A stretch of DNA of 64,000 nt from Talpa occidentalis (taxonomy: Eukaryota > Chordata > Mammalia > Eulipotyphla > Talpidae): the NCBI RefSeq assembly GCF_014898055.3, contig NW_023603184.1:106320615-106384614 (forward strand), written 5' to 3'. Made by a program: the position numbers and the translations under genes. The first letter of the stretch is position 1. Each line of letters begins with the position of its first letter. Below the pieces are notes generated by a model that had not been told where the DNA came from, ran no database searches, and was given only the letters and a program-made list of their open reading frames with translations. Below are positions 46,737 to 57,595 of the stretch, piece after piece.

Positions 46737-47990
46737 CACACCAAGAGATCCACTCCCGTGGGCCATCAAGGGTTAAGCACCAAGTTGCCAGTTCACATAC
46801 CTATCTGTGTTTTCCCAAGGCACATTTTCTATCACCTTCTACTTCTGACCAATAAATGAGTGGGGCCAGAGCCAAGATTCCACAGGCTTTCACAAGAGTT
46901 CCCTCTGAAAGCGGCTCTCTCTACAGCAAACTGCAACAGGGGTTCTCAACCCACACAGCGGGGACTCCGCATACTCTCTGCCCTGAATTTAGTTATTGCA
47001 GAGTTTGGGGAACTTCTGGCTTGCATCCAGGAGGCGCTGAGTTGGGAGGATAAAAGAGTTCACACTTCTCAGTGTCCATCTCGAAGCTTTTGTTCTTAAA
47101 TTCCCCTTCTTAGAATTCTGGTGTTTTACTGTCAGGGAAAAACCTTAGTCCCATCTATTTAAATGTGTGCAATCAATTTCCCTCTCAAACCACCAGGCAG
47201 GTATTCTCATTTCTTTCCTCTTACTGTGTATGTGATGATCCCCCACTGGGAAAACAGAACAGCATTTGCTTATGGTACAGCTCAACTCTGCCTGATTTCC
47301 TTTTTACAATGGTCTTAAGTTAAATTTGAACTCAGACGCTTGCATATGGCTCCTTAGCATCAGAAAGAGTTGGCAGGAGTCTCAATCCTTTCCGTGAGGT
47401 TTATTTGCAGTACTGCCTCAGAAAATTAAACCAAATTAAAAAGCTGCCCCTTGAAACTTAACATTTTTAAAATGCAATAGGGAAATAGTAAGCAATTATA
47501 ATGAACTAGCCAGTCTGCTTTACCTTTTTTTTTTTCTTTTTCATAAAGCATGGTTTTCATCTGCTAACTGCTGCATTATTCTAACTCAATGGCTGTGCTT
47601 TGAAGAAGGGTAGGGTTGCCCTTGAGGTGTGTGAACACTTGCTTAAGGGCCTGGGGAACCGTCTGGCACTTTTCTGTTCATAGCCTGGTGTAATGGAAAT
47701 GTTTCTAATCTGTTTTATGAAAGGATTTGACCCTATTTTGAAGATCTTTTATTTTGCAAAACATCTTCATAAGAATCTTAATGTTCGATAATTCACAATC
47801 AGCCACTATTTTGCCTATAATTAAAGTTGTATAATAGTTGACATATTAAAATGAAGGTGTTTTCAATCAATAAATATCATCAGTCTTTTACTTAATGCAC
47901 GTCCTACAACTGGTGATTGAGATACAACGGTGAAAATATTCTCTTTGCTTTCAAATTCTTCATAATACTTTTGATGAAACACATCCCAAA
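46737..47990. other. Gene-free unassigned stretch
   Basis: The first about 120 bp may be ERV leader. From 47150 to 47880 the sequence is repeat-free and could be conserved non-coding DNA, but I have no motif that stands out. No gene. Confidence 0.35.
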
Positions 47991-48252
47991 GGGCCTCCCT
48001 GGTGGCACAGGCGGTTGAGCGCAGCGCTGTGCAGCTGTCTGTAGCCTCTGCAGTGCCGGTTCGATCCCTGCCAGCCACAGAGCAACCCACATGGCGCACA
48101 GACCTCTCCTGTCTCGCCTGCTGCTCCCCTCAACAGTGTATTTCAGTCAGTCTGCCTGTTCTGTTCCCCACTCTGTCTCTGGTGAATCCTCTCACCCTCC
48201 TGCACATCTAGCCTGTACCCCAGTTCTTGCATAAATAAGTAATAAAATCTTT

Positions 48253-48256
<4 letters not shown>
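47991..48256 (+). mobile_element. tRNA-derived SINE, intermediate subfamily (copy 13)
   Basis: Head GGGCCTCCCTGGTGGCACAG with GGTTGAGCGCAGCGCTGTGC (as in copy 6) and an intact B box GGTTCGATCCC. The left flank ends ACACATCCCAAA, and after the tail the duplicated target starts with CACA, out of which a CA microsatellite has grown. Confidence 0.93.

Positions 48257-48284
<28 letters not shown>
48256..48284. repeat. (CA)n microsatellite at SINE/target junction
   Basis: About 14 CA units between the SINE tail (TTTAAAA) and the duplicated target (ACATCCCCAAA). Confidence 0.95.
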
Positions 48285-48776
48285 TCCCCAAACAAATAAT
48301 TAGTCCTTCATTCACATGTATTAAGTGCCTATTATTATTGACAGCACTTGTGCATAGTGCTCTTATACACATAACAGAGTACAAAATAGATGATAAAGTT
48401 AGGCTTGGATCCTGCTCAAATTTAATCTCAGGAGGAAATCAGATCATTTCCCAAATAAGTGTGATGTATTATAATTGGGGCAACCATGTGGCAATATGGA
48501 GCAGGAGACCCTGTTTTATCCTATGACTTCAGAGGAAGATTTGGGAAGAAATACGATGCCAGGTGAGACTTGAATGTACAAAAGAAAGCTGATGAAGGAG
48601 AAGGGGAAAAGGAAGAGGAAATAGATCTGCAAAGGTTGGTGAGAATATGTCACCTATAAAGAGTTAAAGAAACATCAGTACAATGACCAGGCAGTAAAGG
48701 AGGGATTACTAAGAGATGACAGTGAAGAGGTAGGAGGGGGTCATGTTTATCAGTTCGAATTTAACCCTGATGGAAT
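48285..48776. other. Unassigned spacer with possible ancient repeat
   Basis: At about 48318-48440 the sequence follows the same unnamed ancient pattern noted at 24.6, 51.1 and 63.2 kb (AAGTGCCTATTATTATTGAC, then ACAAAATAGATGATAAAG). No gene. Confidence 0.4.
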
Positions 48777-49653
48777 TGATGGAGGACAAGAATAGGAAAA
48801 AAAAAAAAAAAAAAAACTGAAAAGGAGGTGGCCACAAGACCAGAAACCTGGCTCACACAAGGAGGTGGGGGTAGAAGAGATTAGCATAGCCATTGACACA
48901 GTTGTGGAAACCAAGATCCTTAGGCACTGATGCCTTCTGATGCCTAGATTACAAGGCATAAAATCCAAGGAGGCCTCAGACTGCTGTCTGCTGTCTAGAG
49001 CACAGGCCCAAGGATAAAGATATGGAGACTGAGCCCATTGTAGAATCTCTGGTCCTTTTCAGATTCTGCATAGTTATCCAAAATCAGAAACTAACCCGAA
49101 GGCTCACAAGGAGTGACCTCTTCCAAACAGAAGAAGACTGTATCAGTACAGTCTCTGAATAGGCAGCAATCCTCTACGGCCATACCACCCTGAACGCAGC
49201 CGGTCTTGTCTGAATAGGCAGCAATCCCTCTGCCCGCCTGTGACTATGCAGGTGCTTCTTTTCACCAACTCTCTCCCTCCCTCTGTAGGGCAGCAGCTTC
49301 CTACCTGCCCGTGACCTGTACCTGCTGGGACTTCTCTTTACTGACCTCCTTCAGTGGAGACCGCTCTCCTCAAGGCTGCCCTCCCGTGACCAAGCAGGCC
49401 TCTCTCAGCAAACTTTCCCCTTCAGGGCAGTTCTTCCTGCCCACTTGTGTCTATGCAAGTGTCCTTCATTCTTCTGCCCCTTTCCCTAATAAACCTGCTC
49501 TTTAAATATAACTAACATCTCTGCCTCTTGGAGAAACTCACCTGGGGAACTCACCAGGTGCCTCTGAAAGGGGAGTTCTGGTGAAATTTTTCCCAGAGTG
49601 AACCGAAGGACCGACCCCGCACTCCAAACCCACAGACTCCAAAAATGACAACA
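48777..49653 (+). mobile_element. Solo ERV LTR, family A (copy A3)
   Basis: Starts TG and ends CA, with a perfect 4-bp duplication GAAT at 48773-48776 and 49654-49657. It shares long blocks with A1 (AGAAACTAACCCGAAGGCTC, ACAAGGAGTGACCTC). It is about 100 bp longer than A1 because of an A-run, a small insert, and the 5S fragment with its 19-bp duplication at 49173-49227. The polyadenylation signal is in CCTAATAAACCTG. Confidence 0.88.
49173..49208 (+). pseudogene. 5S rRNA fragment, tailless retropseudogene
   Basis: A 36-bp insert, continuing by 5-6 bp into the flank, matches the first 42 nt or so of mammalian 5S rRNA starting at its second base. The first 25 bases (TCTACGGCCATACCACCCTG and on) match exactly, then there are about five changes. 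It is flanked by a perfect 19-bp direct repeat, TCTGAATAGGCAGCAATCC (49154-49172 and 49209-49227), absent as a repeat from A1. There is no poly(A) tail. TCTGA is shared by 5S and the target, which suggests priming by short homology. The fragment lacks the internal control region, so it is not a functional 5S gene. Confidence 0.85.
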
Positions 49654-49657
49654 GAAT

Positions 49658-50387
49658 GTGTAGTCATTTAAACATTTTAAGAAGAGTGGCATGAGCTCTG
49701 GGCCTAAGTACAATCATTTAGGACATTGTCTACACTCACATGTGCATTCCATATTTGAAAATTCACCTATTCACTAACACTTCTTTGTCATCTCTTAATC
49801 TGTACTCAGAATTCTTTCAAGGCCATTTGCAGACATAAACAAGCAGAGTGGCAAAATATTTGAGTAACTCTATACACCTCTTCCTAGCTGATGTTGGAAC
49901 GAGGTGATGCTCCCCTTCTTTGTGTCTCAGCTCTCATACCATAAAGTGTCATTTCTGTGGCCTGCCTGGTACCACATTGTTTTCGTAATTGTTTTTTGTT
50001 GTTGTTGTTGTTGTTCCTGATTTCTTGCTTAAAGATGGTCCGCAGTGTAGTGTGGAAGTGCTGTCTAGTGGTTCGAAGCACAAAATGTTATGTTGTGTCT
50101 TGCTTTGCTCAGATATGAGTCATGGTGCTATTGTTATGGGTTCAATGTTAATGAGTCAACAATATATTAAATTGGTGTTCTTTAAATAGAAACACAATAT
50201 GGGAAGTATATTGTGTTGATCAGTAGATGAAAAGGGTGGTCACAGGCTTGCAGAAACCTAACCATCTATTTTCCCTAGGAGCAGTGGTCCAGTATTTAGT
50301 AATTTTGTGTTCACAGAACATTAATTACTACAGTGAATTACAAGAATTGACTGCCAACTGGACAGAGACAGACTGGAGACAGGTGGA
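49658..50387. other. Unassigned spacer
   Basis: No gene or named repeat apart from the (GTT)n run listed separately. Confidence 0.45.
49991..50015. repeat. (GTT)n microsatellite
   Basis: A T-run followed by about six GTT units. Confidence 0.92.
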
Positions 50388-50597
50388 CCACGGGTCTCTC
50401 ACATCCAAAAGGCAAGCACAGATTCTTCATGTGTCTCTCGGCTCCATGTGCCTCCTCCAGGTCTCCTTCTGGCTCCATCCTGCTTCCTTCCTTCCTCAGT
50501 CTCCTCTGCAGCTTCTTCTCCCTGCTCAGCTCCACACTCCCTTGAGTGGGGCAGGAAACCTGGAACCTCCCCCTTTCCTGGGGACCACCATGTTACC
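50388..50597 (-). mobile_element. ERV LTR fragment, family B, reversed (copy B5)
   Basis: Matches the right-hand part of B1 (CACGGGTCTCTCAC, ATTCTTCATGTGTCTCTCGG, CCTTTCCTGGGGACCACC), ending at TGTTAC. Only the U3 part remains. The region with the polyadenylation signal and U5 is missing, and about 30 bp are deleted inside. Confidence 0.88.
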
Positions 50598-52650
50598 GTT
50601 TTACTAATGAGAGAACTGAGACCTGGAAATGTGATTTGACATGCTTGGAGATGCATGGTGAATTTCTAACAAAGCAAGAAGGAATTTGTAGAAATCTCTC
50701 TTCAAAGGATTCTGTTAGGAGACAGTTGTGTGCCCAATGTGTTTCTCACACACACACACACACAATTGAAAACACTGTAAGAATAAAACTTAGAAGTCTG
50801 TGGTAGGATGATTGTGAATTAAAAAAAAAAAAAAACAGCTAAAACTGACTGATGGCCCTCAAATTAGCAAAAGTCAGCATCAACTCCTTGCCCATTTCCC
50901 TGACAATGTGAAGGTGAGTACCAGCTTGATGAGAAAGAACAGGCTAAAGAAGAGACCAGTTCAAAGCAATCTTGCCATCTGCACTCTAAGAGCAGAGTCA
51001 CGCAGGTTTATCTCAAGACCAAACTATTATTCAGTCTTTCTGTTGATGCTCACCAAGCGATGGCTTTGTGCCCAGTCCTGCTCACACAACAAAACAGACA
51101 AAGAACCTTGCCCTCAAGGAGTTGATGGCTTAACAGGAGAGAAACCGACAATGAAAAAGTTTGGAAAGTAAATTTTATAGTGTAGGGGAAAAAAATAAGT
51201 GCAATGGGAAAAAGACCAAAAAGATCATGAATATGATAGGACAGAGATTGGGGATTGTCTAAGAAATTCTTGGCACCACATAAACCCGAATGGTAGCTCT
51301 GAGTAAGTGGGTCCCACTGATGGAAGGGAAAATGGAGTTAGTCTATGAAGAAGGTGAGGCCATATGTTATATCTATTACACATTAAATTGACTCTCTACA
51401 ATCTTGAGTTGATTTATCTTATGCTTAGCAATAGGTCTCCTAATGACTGTGTTCTAGTCTTCTCTGTTCTAGTCTCTCTGTTAAACCAGACCATTATCCT
51501 AATGGCAAACAACTATTCTACAGTGTTAATTCTTTGAGTTATGTGTTGTTACTTTTCAGGCATAAAGACTTTAGTTTCTTTTTTTGTTAGCTTTGGTTTA
51601 TTTAGACTCTTTCTTTCTTACCAGACATCCTGTGGTTTCAGGTAATTGCCCCCTGGTGGACACTGGGGCTTGGACTTAACAGTTACAACTAATTAATGAA
51701 CATCTCAGCTTCCCTTGGGCCTGAATAAATGGGAAATCTAGAAAGCATGCTTTTCTCTCAATTTTGATTTCCACAAATATTAAACTATTTAAAAATAAAA
51801 CAACTCCACAAAGCATGAAACTTGTGTGGATGCCTAAAACGTTAGGTTTCTTCTCAATCTGCTCATGGTTCCCCTCTAGGTACAGGCTGAAGTATCTGCT
51901 CGGCCTCTTTCAGTTCCAGATATAAACCTCATTGGCATACACAGGGCACTGTCCTTTCTGTCAACCCTGCAGGCCTTCACCAAGAAACAAAAATACCTTA
52001 TTCCTTCTGGATCTTCTGCTCTTGAGCTACTCCCAGCCTCTGCACTTTTATCAAAAGGGAAGGAGTCCCATAGACCAGCTAGATATTATGAAAACTGATT
52101 GTATTTTTCCAAACAGCAATTGTCCTGCCTTCTAACTTCTAATTCTGAATTTTTCTCTATTTGAGAAATGTTCCAGTTTCCCATTCCCCTTTCTGATCAA
52201 TAGCTAGCCTTTCCCTGCAATCAATTCCTTCTATAACTAGCTCTAAATCATAGTACCAGATGAAACCATTTACTGTTCAAAGGCTTAATGCTACAAAAAT
52301 AGTCACAACAACACTAAAACAAAATATGTGACTTGGTTTTTATTTATATTGGAATTTTGATTGAATTGCTTTCTGTGAGCCAATGTTCTTTACTTTTTAA
52401 ACATCCCATACTTTTGTATGAAAACACCAAAATATATTTACACCAATTTTAGAATTCCAGGTAATGAGTCTCCTTTCTCCAAGGACAACAGACTCATTTT
52501 ACACCCTGCTCCCAAACTTCCCTAGTCTAAGTTTGAAACTATCGGCATATTGATTCCTGGAGAGGTATAACCTTCTACATTAAACCATTAATTAGGACAA
52601 TGCTTATATAGAAGTACAAAAGTTTTCTCTACAGTCTGGATCCCTGCAAC
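50598..52650. other. Gene-free stretch, minor repeats
   Basis: No gene. A short MIR-like piece (ATGAGAGAACTGAGACCTGG) lies near 50607. A (CA)8 run lies near 50748-50763. At 51030-51170 the ancient unnamed pattern recurs (TTGCCCTCAAGGAGTTGATGG). The remainder is unassigned. Confidence 0.4.
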
Positions 52651-52654
52651 CCAA

Positions 52655-52795
52655 AATGTGGTCCTTGACCACCTGCATTGTTTAGTTGCTTATCACCCCA
52701 CAGGCTTCACTGCAGACCTACCCACAAGAATCTACATCACAAGGAGATTCCCAGATGATTCACATGCACAGTAAAGTTGGAGCAGGTTTGGGTTC
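52655..52795 (+). mobile_element. MER5-like hAT DNA-transposon relic
   Basis: Follows the MER5 consensus: AAAATGTGGTCCTTGACCAC near the start, CACTGCAGACCTACCCACAAG, then GATTCCCAGATGATTCACATG and CACAGTAAAGTTGGAGCAGG. The ends are diverged. Confidence 0.72.
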
Positions 52796-52862
52796 CAGGA
52801 CCCAAGCAAGAGAGTAGTGTGGAGGGAAAGATGAGAAGGTTTGTACCTCTGGCTGTTATTTT

Positions 52863-53177
52863 CTTTTTTTTTTTTCTTTTTAACAAAATTTTCTTTTAAT
52901 TTTAAGATTTATTTTACTTATGCATACAAGAGCTGGGGTGCAGGCCAGAGGTGTGGGGGTGGGGTGGGGGGAAACAAGAGGGTTCACCAGAGACAGAGTG
53001 GGGAACAGAACAGGCAGATTGACTGAAATACACTGCTGAGGGGAGCAGCAGGTGAGACCGTAGGGGTCTGCTGCACCATGTGGGTCAGCTCCCTGGCTGG
53101 GGCTGGAAATCGTGCTGCAGTGGCTGCTGATAGCTTCATAGTGCTGAGACCCAATGCTTGTGCCACCAGGGAGACCC
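52863..53177 (-). mobile_element. tRNA-derived SINE, old subfamily (copy 14)
   Basis: Reverse-strand copy with a long T-rich tail on the left, and TTGTGCCACCAGGGAGACCC as the reversed head. It has a G-rich expansion near 52950. An imperfect target duplication, CTGGCTG-TATT, lies near 52849 and 53177. Confidence 0.9.
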
Positions 53178-53207
53178 TGGCTGCTATTCTCAATGTTTCA
53201 CTTCTTT

Positions 53208-53405
53208 TTTTTTTTTTAAGACTGGGTGTATTTATTTATTTATTTATTTATTTAGATTTATTTTATTTATACAAGAACCGGAGTACAGGCCAGATGCATG
53301 GGAGGGTGAGAGGATTCACCAGAGACAGTGGGGAACAGAATAGGCAGACTGATGAAATACACTTCTGAGGGGAGCAGCAGATGAGACAGGAGAGGTCTGC
53401 CTCAC
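53208..53405 (-). mobile_element. 5'-truncated SINE (copy 15)
   Basis: Only the 3' part of the family is present. It stops within the AGACCTCTCCTGTCTC block, so both promoter boxes are missing. The tail has an expanded (TTTA)n run (53228-53258). A 17-bp core duplication with one mismatch, CAATG-TTCACTTCTTT, lies at 53191-53207 and 53408-53424. The truncation is original, not a later deletion. Confidence 0.92.
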
Positions 53406-53424
53406 CTCAATGCTTCACTTCTTT

Positions 53425-53854
53425 AACACAACCACTGTTGTAGCCTCTCACAATATCACACTCCTGCCCATTGGCTCAGGCACAGGGAAGATGCTGCTGC
53501 CCTTTTAGTGCAGAGGCCCCCTCACCTTTGCTTCCAGGGCCAAGGCTGCAACTCTGTCCACCATAAGGTACTAAGCAGTACCTTTTAATCCCCCTCCCTC
53601 CTGAATCCATTCTCTAGTGTGGAGAATGCCTGCACAAAACCAGAGGAAACAAAAATGACGAAAGACTCCCACATCTTCCTAACCTCCCCCTTGACTGTAA
53701 ACTTCCTAGTGCTGCCCAGTGGAAATTTCCATGACAAGGAGACGCTCTAGTTCTGTACTGTTGGGTGACCAGTGTTCATCTGATGCTCGAACCAGTGTGG
53801 CTGAGAAACTGGGTTTTTAATTGGCTACTTAAAACTTTTAATAATTAAAAGTAT
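53425..53854. other. Unassigned spacer
   Basis: No gene or clear repeat. Confidence 0.45.
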
Positions 53855-53871
53855 AAGAATTAAATTCATTG

Positions 53872-54147
53872 GGGCCTCCCTGGTGGTGCAAGGATGAAGA
53901 CAAAACCTATGAAGCTACATGCAGCCACTGCAGCATGAGTTCGATTCCTGGCCAACCAGAGAGCAACCCACATGGCACAGCAGAACTCTCCTGCCTCACC
54001 CGCTGCTCCCCTCAGCAGTGTGTTTCAGTCAGTCTGCCTGTTCTGCTTCCCCACTCTGTCTCTGGTGAATCCTCTAACCCCCGCCCCCCTCCCCACTGGC
54101 CTATACCCCAGTCCTTGTATGCATAAATAAATGTTTTTTTTTAAAAA
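53872..54147 (+). mobile_element. tRNA-derived SINE, old subfamily (copy 16)
   Basis: Head GGGCCTCCCTGGTGGTGCAA and a B box close to consensus (AGTTCGATTCC). A perfect 14-bp target duplication, AAGAATTAAATTCA, lies at 53855-53868 and 54148-54161. Confidence 0.93.
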
Positions 54148-54161
54148 AAGAATTAAATTCA

Positions 54162-55239
54162 GAGCACTATCCACATCTCAAGTGTTTCATGGGGTACACA
54201 TGTGGCAGTGAGCACATCACTGGACAGAGCAGGTCTGGATCGCTCTCCTAGGCTTTCCCTCCTCCCGACCTTCTTGATGCTGCCAGGATCCTCACTACAT
54301 CATCACTGAATGTCCCAGCAAAACAGCACTGATGACTAGAGGGTCAGGTGGGGGTACAGGAATTCTTACACCAAGTTGAGACAGTTGCTTTTAGAGTTAC
54401 CATATAGTCTGTCCCTAGTCTCTTCCTTAGAAATGCTCAAAAGGAGTTGTTTTGTTTTTAATAACCATAAAGTGCTCTAAAAATGCCTACAAGCAAATGA
54501 CCAAAATAACCTCAAAACAGTTGCAAACTGCTTTGAGAACTTTCATATTTCAGAAACCCCAGAGGTCCAGAAAGGAACCATGATTATCAGCAAACATCTG
54601 AATGTGTTAGGAGGAATCAAATATTCTGATTGGCTAATAAGAAGTCTGAGCAGGGACTAATGGACTATAATTCTCTGTTCAGGATTTATGAGGATTCATC
54701 ATCATTTAATTAACAATATAAATATTAAAAAAACATTTTATAATAAAATTTTATAATTGTAATAAGACACCCTAGCACATGAATTATAGGGCACTAATTC
54801 CTACCTAGTTTTGTTGAAACTGGACATGAATGAATACATTAAAATGCATACTATGTCATGTCTTAGAGCATAAAAAATAAGGTGGCAAAAATGTTCCAAA
54901 ATTCAAAATCCTATTCCCTTGGAAAAGAAGCAAAGAAATTCAATGAAAATGTAATTTATTGAGTTTGAGTTTTTATTCATTTTCCAGTGGTAATTGCGTT
55001 ACCCGCACAAGAGACAGTTATTGAAGAGGTTCAAAAAAAATTAAAATGTTTTTTTTAACTCTAGATTTGTAAGCTTTCACTACTCTGCAGAAAGACCATG
55101 TTTTTTCCTCCTAAATCACCCCATAATTTAAGAATGCAATAATAATAAAATATTAGCAGTCAGCAGAATACAAGGACCAGAAAATTCTGAACAGCAGCCC
55201 TGAATCATATCCAGTATCATAATCATTTATTTATAATTA
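54162..55239. other. Gene-free unassigned stretch
   Basis: No gene or named repeat that I can support. Confidence 0.45.
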
Positions 55240-55470
55240 TAAAAATTAATCTTTATGGATATTTACAATGTACCCATCACTGTGCAATGCATTTTGCATA
55301 TGTCACTTCACTGAAGATTTACAATAACCAGTGAGGTTATCATTATCTCATTAACCCATTTAACAGGTACAAAATTTGAGACTTAAAGGGATTGAATGAA
55401 CTGCCTAAAAAGCTAAAAATTGATAGAAACAGAATTCAAATGCAGGCAGTCCAATTCCAAAATCTGGTTC
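55240..55470 (-). mobile_element. MIR element
   Basis: Reversed MIR: 'atttacaatgtacccatcac', 'gcattttgcatatgtcactt', 'accagtgaggttatcattat', 'aaatttgagacttaaaggga', then 'acagaattcaaatgcaggca'. Confidence 0.8.
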
Positions 55471-56583
55471 TCCAGCCACACCTTACCTATAAGGTGGTCT
55501 GTGAAATTAACCCATTCACACTTCAGGAAGACTACAGCAGATAGATAACAATTAAATCATCTTCATGAGGGTTTAGAAGGCAAATTAGTGAATTTGGAGT
55601 AATGAGTCAACTCTCAGAAATTCTCCAGAAATTCCCTTAGGGCTGAGAAAGGGTTCAAATGTAGGCTTAGTGCAGAAAGTAGGAGAGATTACTTCAAGGG
55701 ATATGCCCTTACAAAGTGTTCCTGGGAATCACTGAATTAAAAATTGTGGTCATAGGCTTTTATGGCTGCAATTGTCTATTCAGTTTTCAGCCTGTTTATG
55801 GACCAGGTTACTTTGGGGAAGGTTTGGAGATTTGGTGGGGAACAGTGCATCTAGATGTGAGTCACACCAGCACAAGCACAATGCTTAGAGTTGAGGGTGG
55901 GGGAGAAGGTGGCTACCCACATTCTCAAGGATTACAGCAAGAGCCTGTGGCCAATGTGAGTGGTGATAAAATCCAAATGTGGGGTCTGGGAGTCCTGGAG
56001 GAGGGAGAAACCCAACTTGGAACACTTTAAAGAACCACATCCTCACGCAATCCCAGCTTTGTGACTTTCCCTTAAGCCACTCTCCACTAGGTCCACTTTC
56101 TGGAGCAGCCACACCCTGAGTAATTCTGTGGCCCTTTCTTGATAAAATTTGAACCCCCACCAAAATTTAGTTGCTTAACTCAGAATCTGCCTGAAGAAAA
56201 CCCAAACATTATGGATCACTTAATCTTCTACTTGTGCCTTAGTTTCTTGCTTTTGTTGTCTTATCTGTATGGCTTAGATTTAGGTATGAAATCATCCACC
56301 TAGGTGTGAAATGAACTTCTAGATAAAATGGACAGGGTCCAGGCAGAGAATGTTGTCTACTATGGTGTTTTATATATTGCATTCTTACTAGAGCCCAAGG
56401 CCCAATCCAAAAAAAAAAAAATTCAGCACCAAGTAAGAATTCTGCACAAAATTTATAGAGCATTCTAAAATTCAGTACAAAAAAAGTTCCACTCCTGCCC
56501 TGGGCCTCACCCATAGTCTTCCTAGCATCTGACCCAACCTCCAGACATGGCTACCGCCCTTCTGAGTATTACAACCCAACCTC
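55471..56583. other. Gene-free unassigned stretch
   Basis: No gene. Frames of 92-104 codons on both strands at 55716-56163 overlap each other and show no domain. Confidence 0.4.
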
Positions 56584-56629
56584 ATGCCCTCATGATGGAG
56601 TCTTTTTCAGATTTTCTTTCCTATAATCA
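56584..56629 (+). repeat. Left arm of a perfect 46-bp inverted repeat
   Basis: Begins ATGCCCTCATGATGGAGTCT. It is identical over 46 bp to the reverse complement of 57550-57595. Both arms lose similarity abruptly at each end. Confidence 0.95.
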
Positions 56630-57549
56630 TAACCAAGCAGGACTGAGTTCTGTCATTAGAAACTCTGCTCATTAGAACATCAACTAGGAAATATACAGAA
56701 AGTGCTCTCTTTTCCACTCTAACTTACAGCAATTCTTTCCTCAAGAAATGATTACTGGGCTTGAGGAAGGAGAGAGTATAGGATTAGCTCAGGTTGCTGA
56801 TTTATTTGAAAGGAAACCAGTAAGCATCAACCCATACACACAGTGTGGTGTTTTAAAACAGAGCTACAGACAGATATTTGGATATTGTAAAGCAGGGAGA
56901 CATACAAAGAAAATGTTAAAATTAAGTTGTAGCTATAAAAGTGGTGAGTAGGTCAAGATCATCCAGTAGAGTAGGAGAACATTTTGATATATTAATAGAC
57001 AGGTTTTCTGAAACTCTGGCCCTTCAAACTTATCTTCTTGTAACTAGACCAGGCAGTAGGTAGTCTTCACCTCAGGGAATCAGGAAACAGAAGAAAACAC
57101 AAAAATGCTTTAAAGTTGTAGCCCAGGTTTAAAACAAAAGATTTTGAGAAGACATGACCTCTCCATGAGAAGGCCAGTTTTCCTAATCCTGAAGAAAGTC
57201 CTAAGAGGAAGGAAAGAGATGGGGGATGAAGGGTATGTCTTCCCCCAGGTGGCCAGGGCAGCCCTATCCAAGTCATATCACTTTGGCACATGATTTACTG
57301 TGAACTAAGTTCAATCAAATTCCTGAAGGTTCATGGAAATCTTTAATACCTCTTTAACTACTAGTGTTGGGGAGAAAGGATGCCCTGAACCAACTCTACA
57401 AACACAGGTTTTATGGATTGCACCCCCACTCCAGACCAAAGAGATTCAAGACACCAAGAACTACAAATCCCATAATGTCATCATCACTGAAGGGATGGTT
57501 TTTTGCTGGCTCTTAGTGTGTCATTGGGATTCCAGCTCAGTGGAAGTGG
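56630..57549. other. DNA between the inverted-repeat arms
   Basis: A 920-bp interior with no transposase-like frame. The longest frame next to the right arm is 79 codons (57333-57572). Short frames exist at 56748-56951 and, on the reverse strand, 57067-57291. I recognise none of them. It may be a non-autonomous element or simply the spacer between two recombined copies. Confidence 0.35.
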
Positions 57550-57595
57550 TGATTATAGGAAAGAAAATCTGAAAAAGACTCCATCATGAGGGCAT
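57550..57595 (-). repeat. Right arm of a perfect 46-bp inverted repeat
   Basis: Reverse complement of the arm at 56584-56629 with no mismatch. It is followed by sequence ending in a polyadenylation-like block (AATAAACC near 57660), as in an LTR. Confidence 0.95.

Noticed and set aside
49173..49227. Functional 5S rRNA gene
   Set aside because: Only about the first third is present, and the internal control region and terminator are missing.
38308..50597. CRISPR-like or regular repeat array
   Set aside because: The repeats are LTRs of varied spacing and orientation with target duplications. The window is mammalian.
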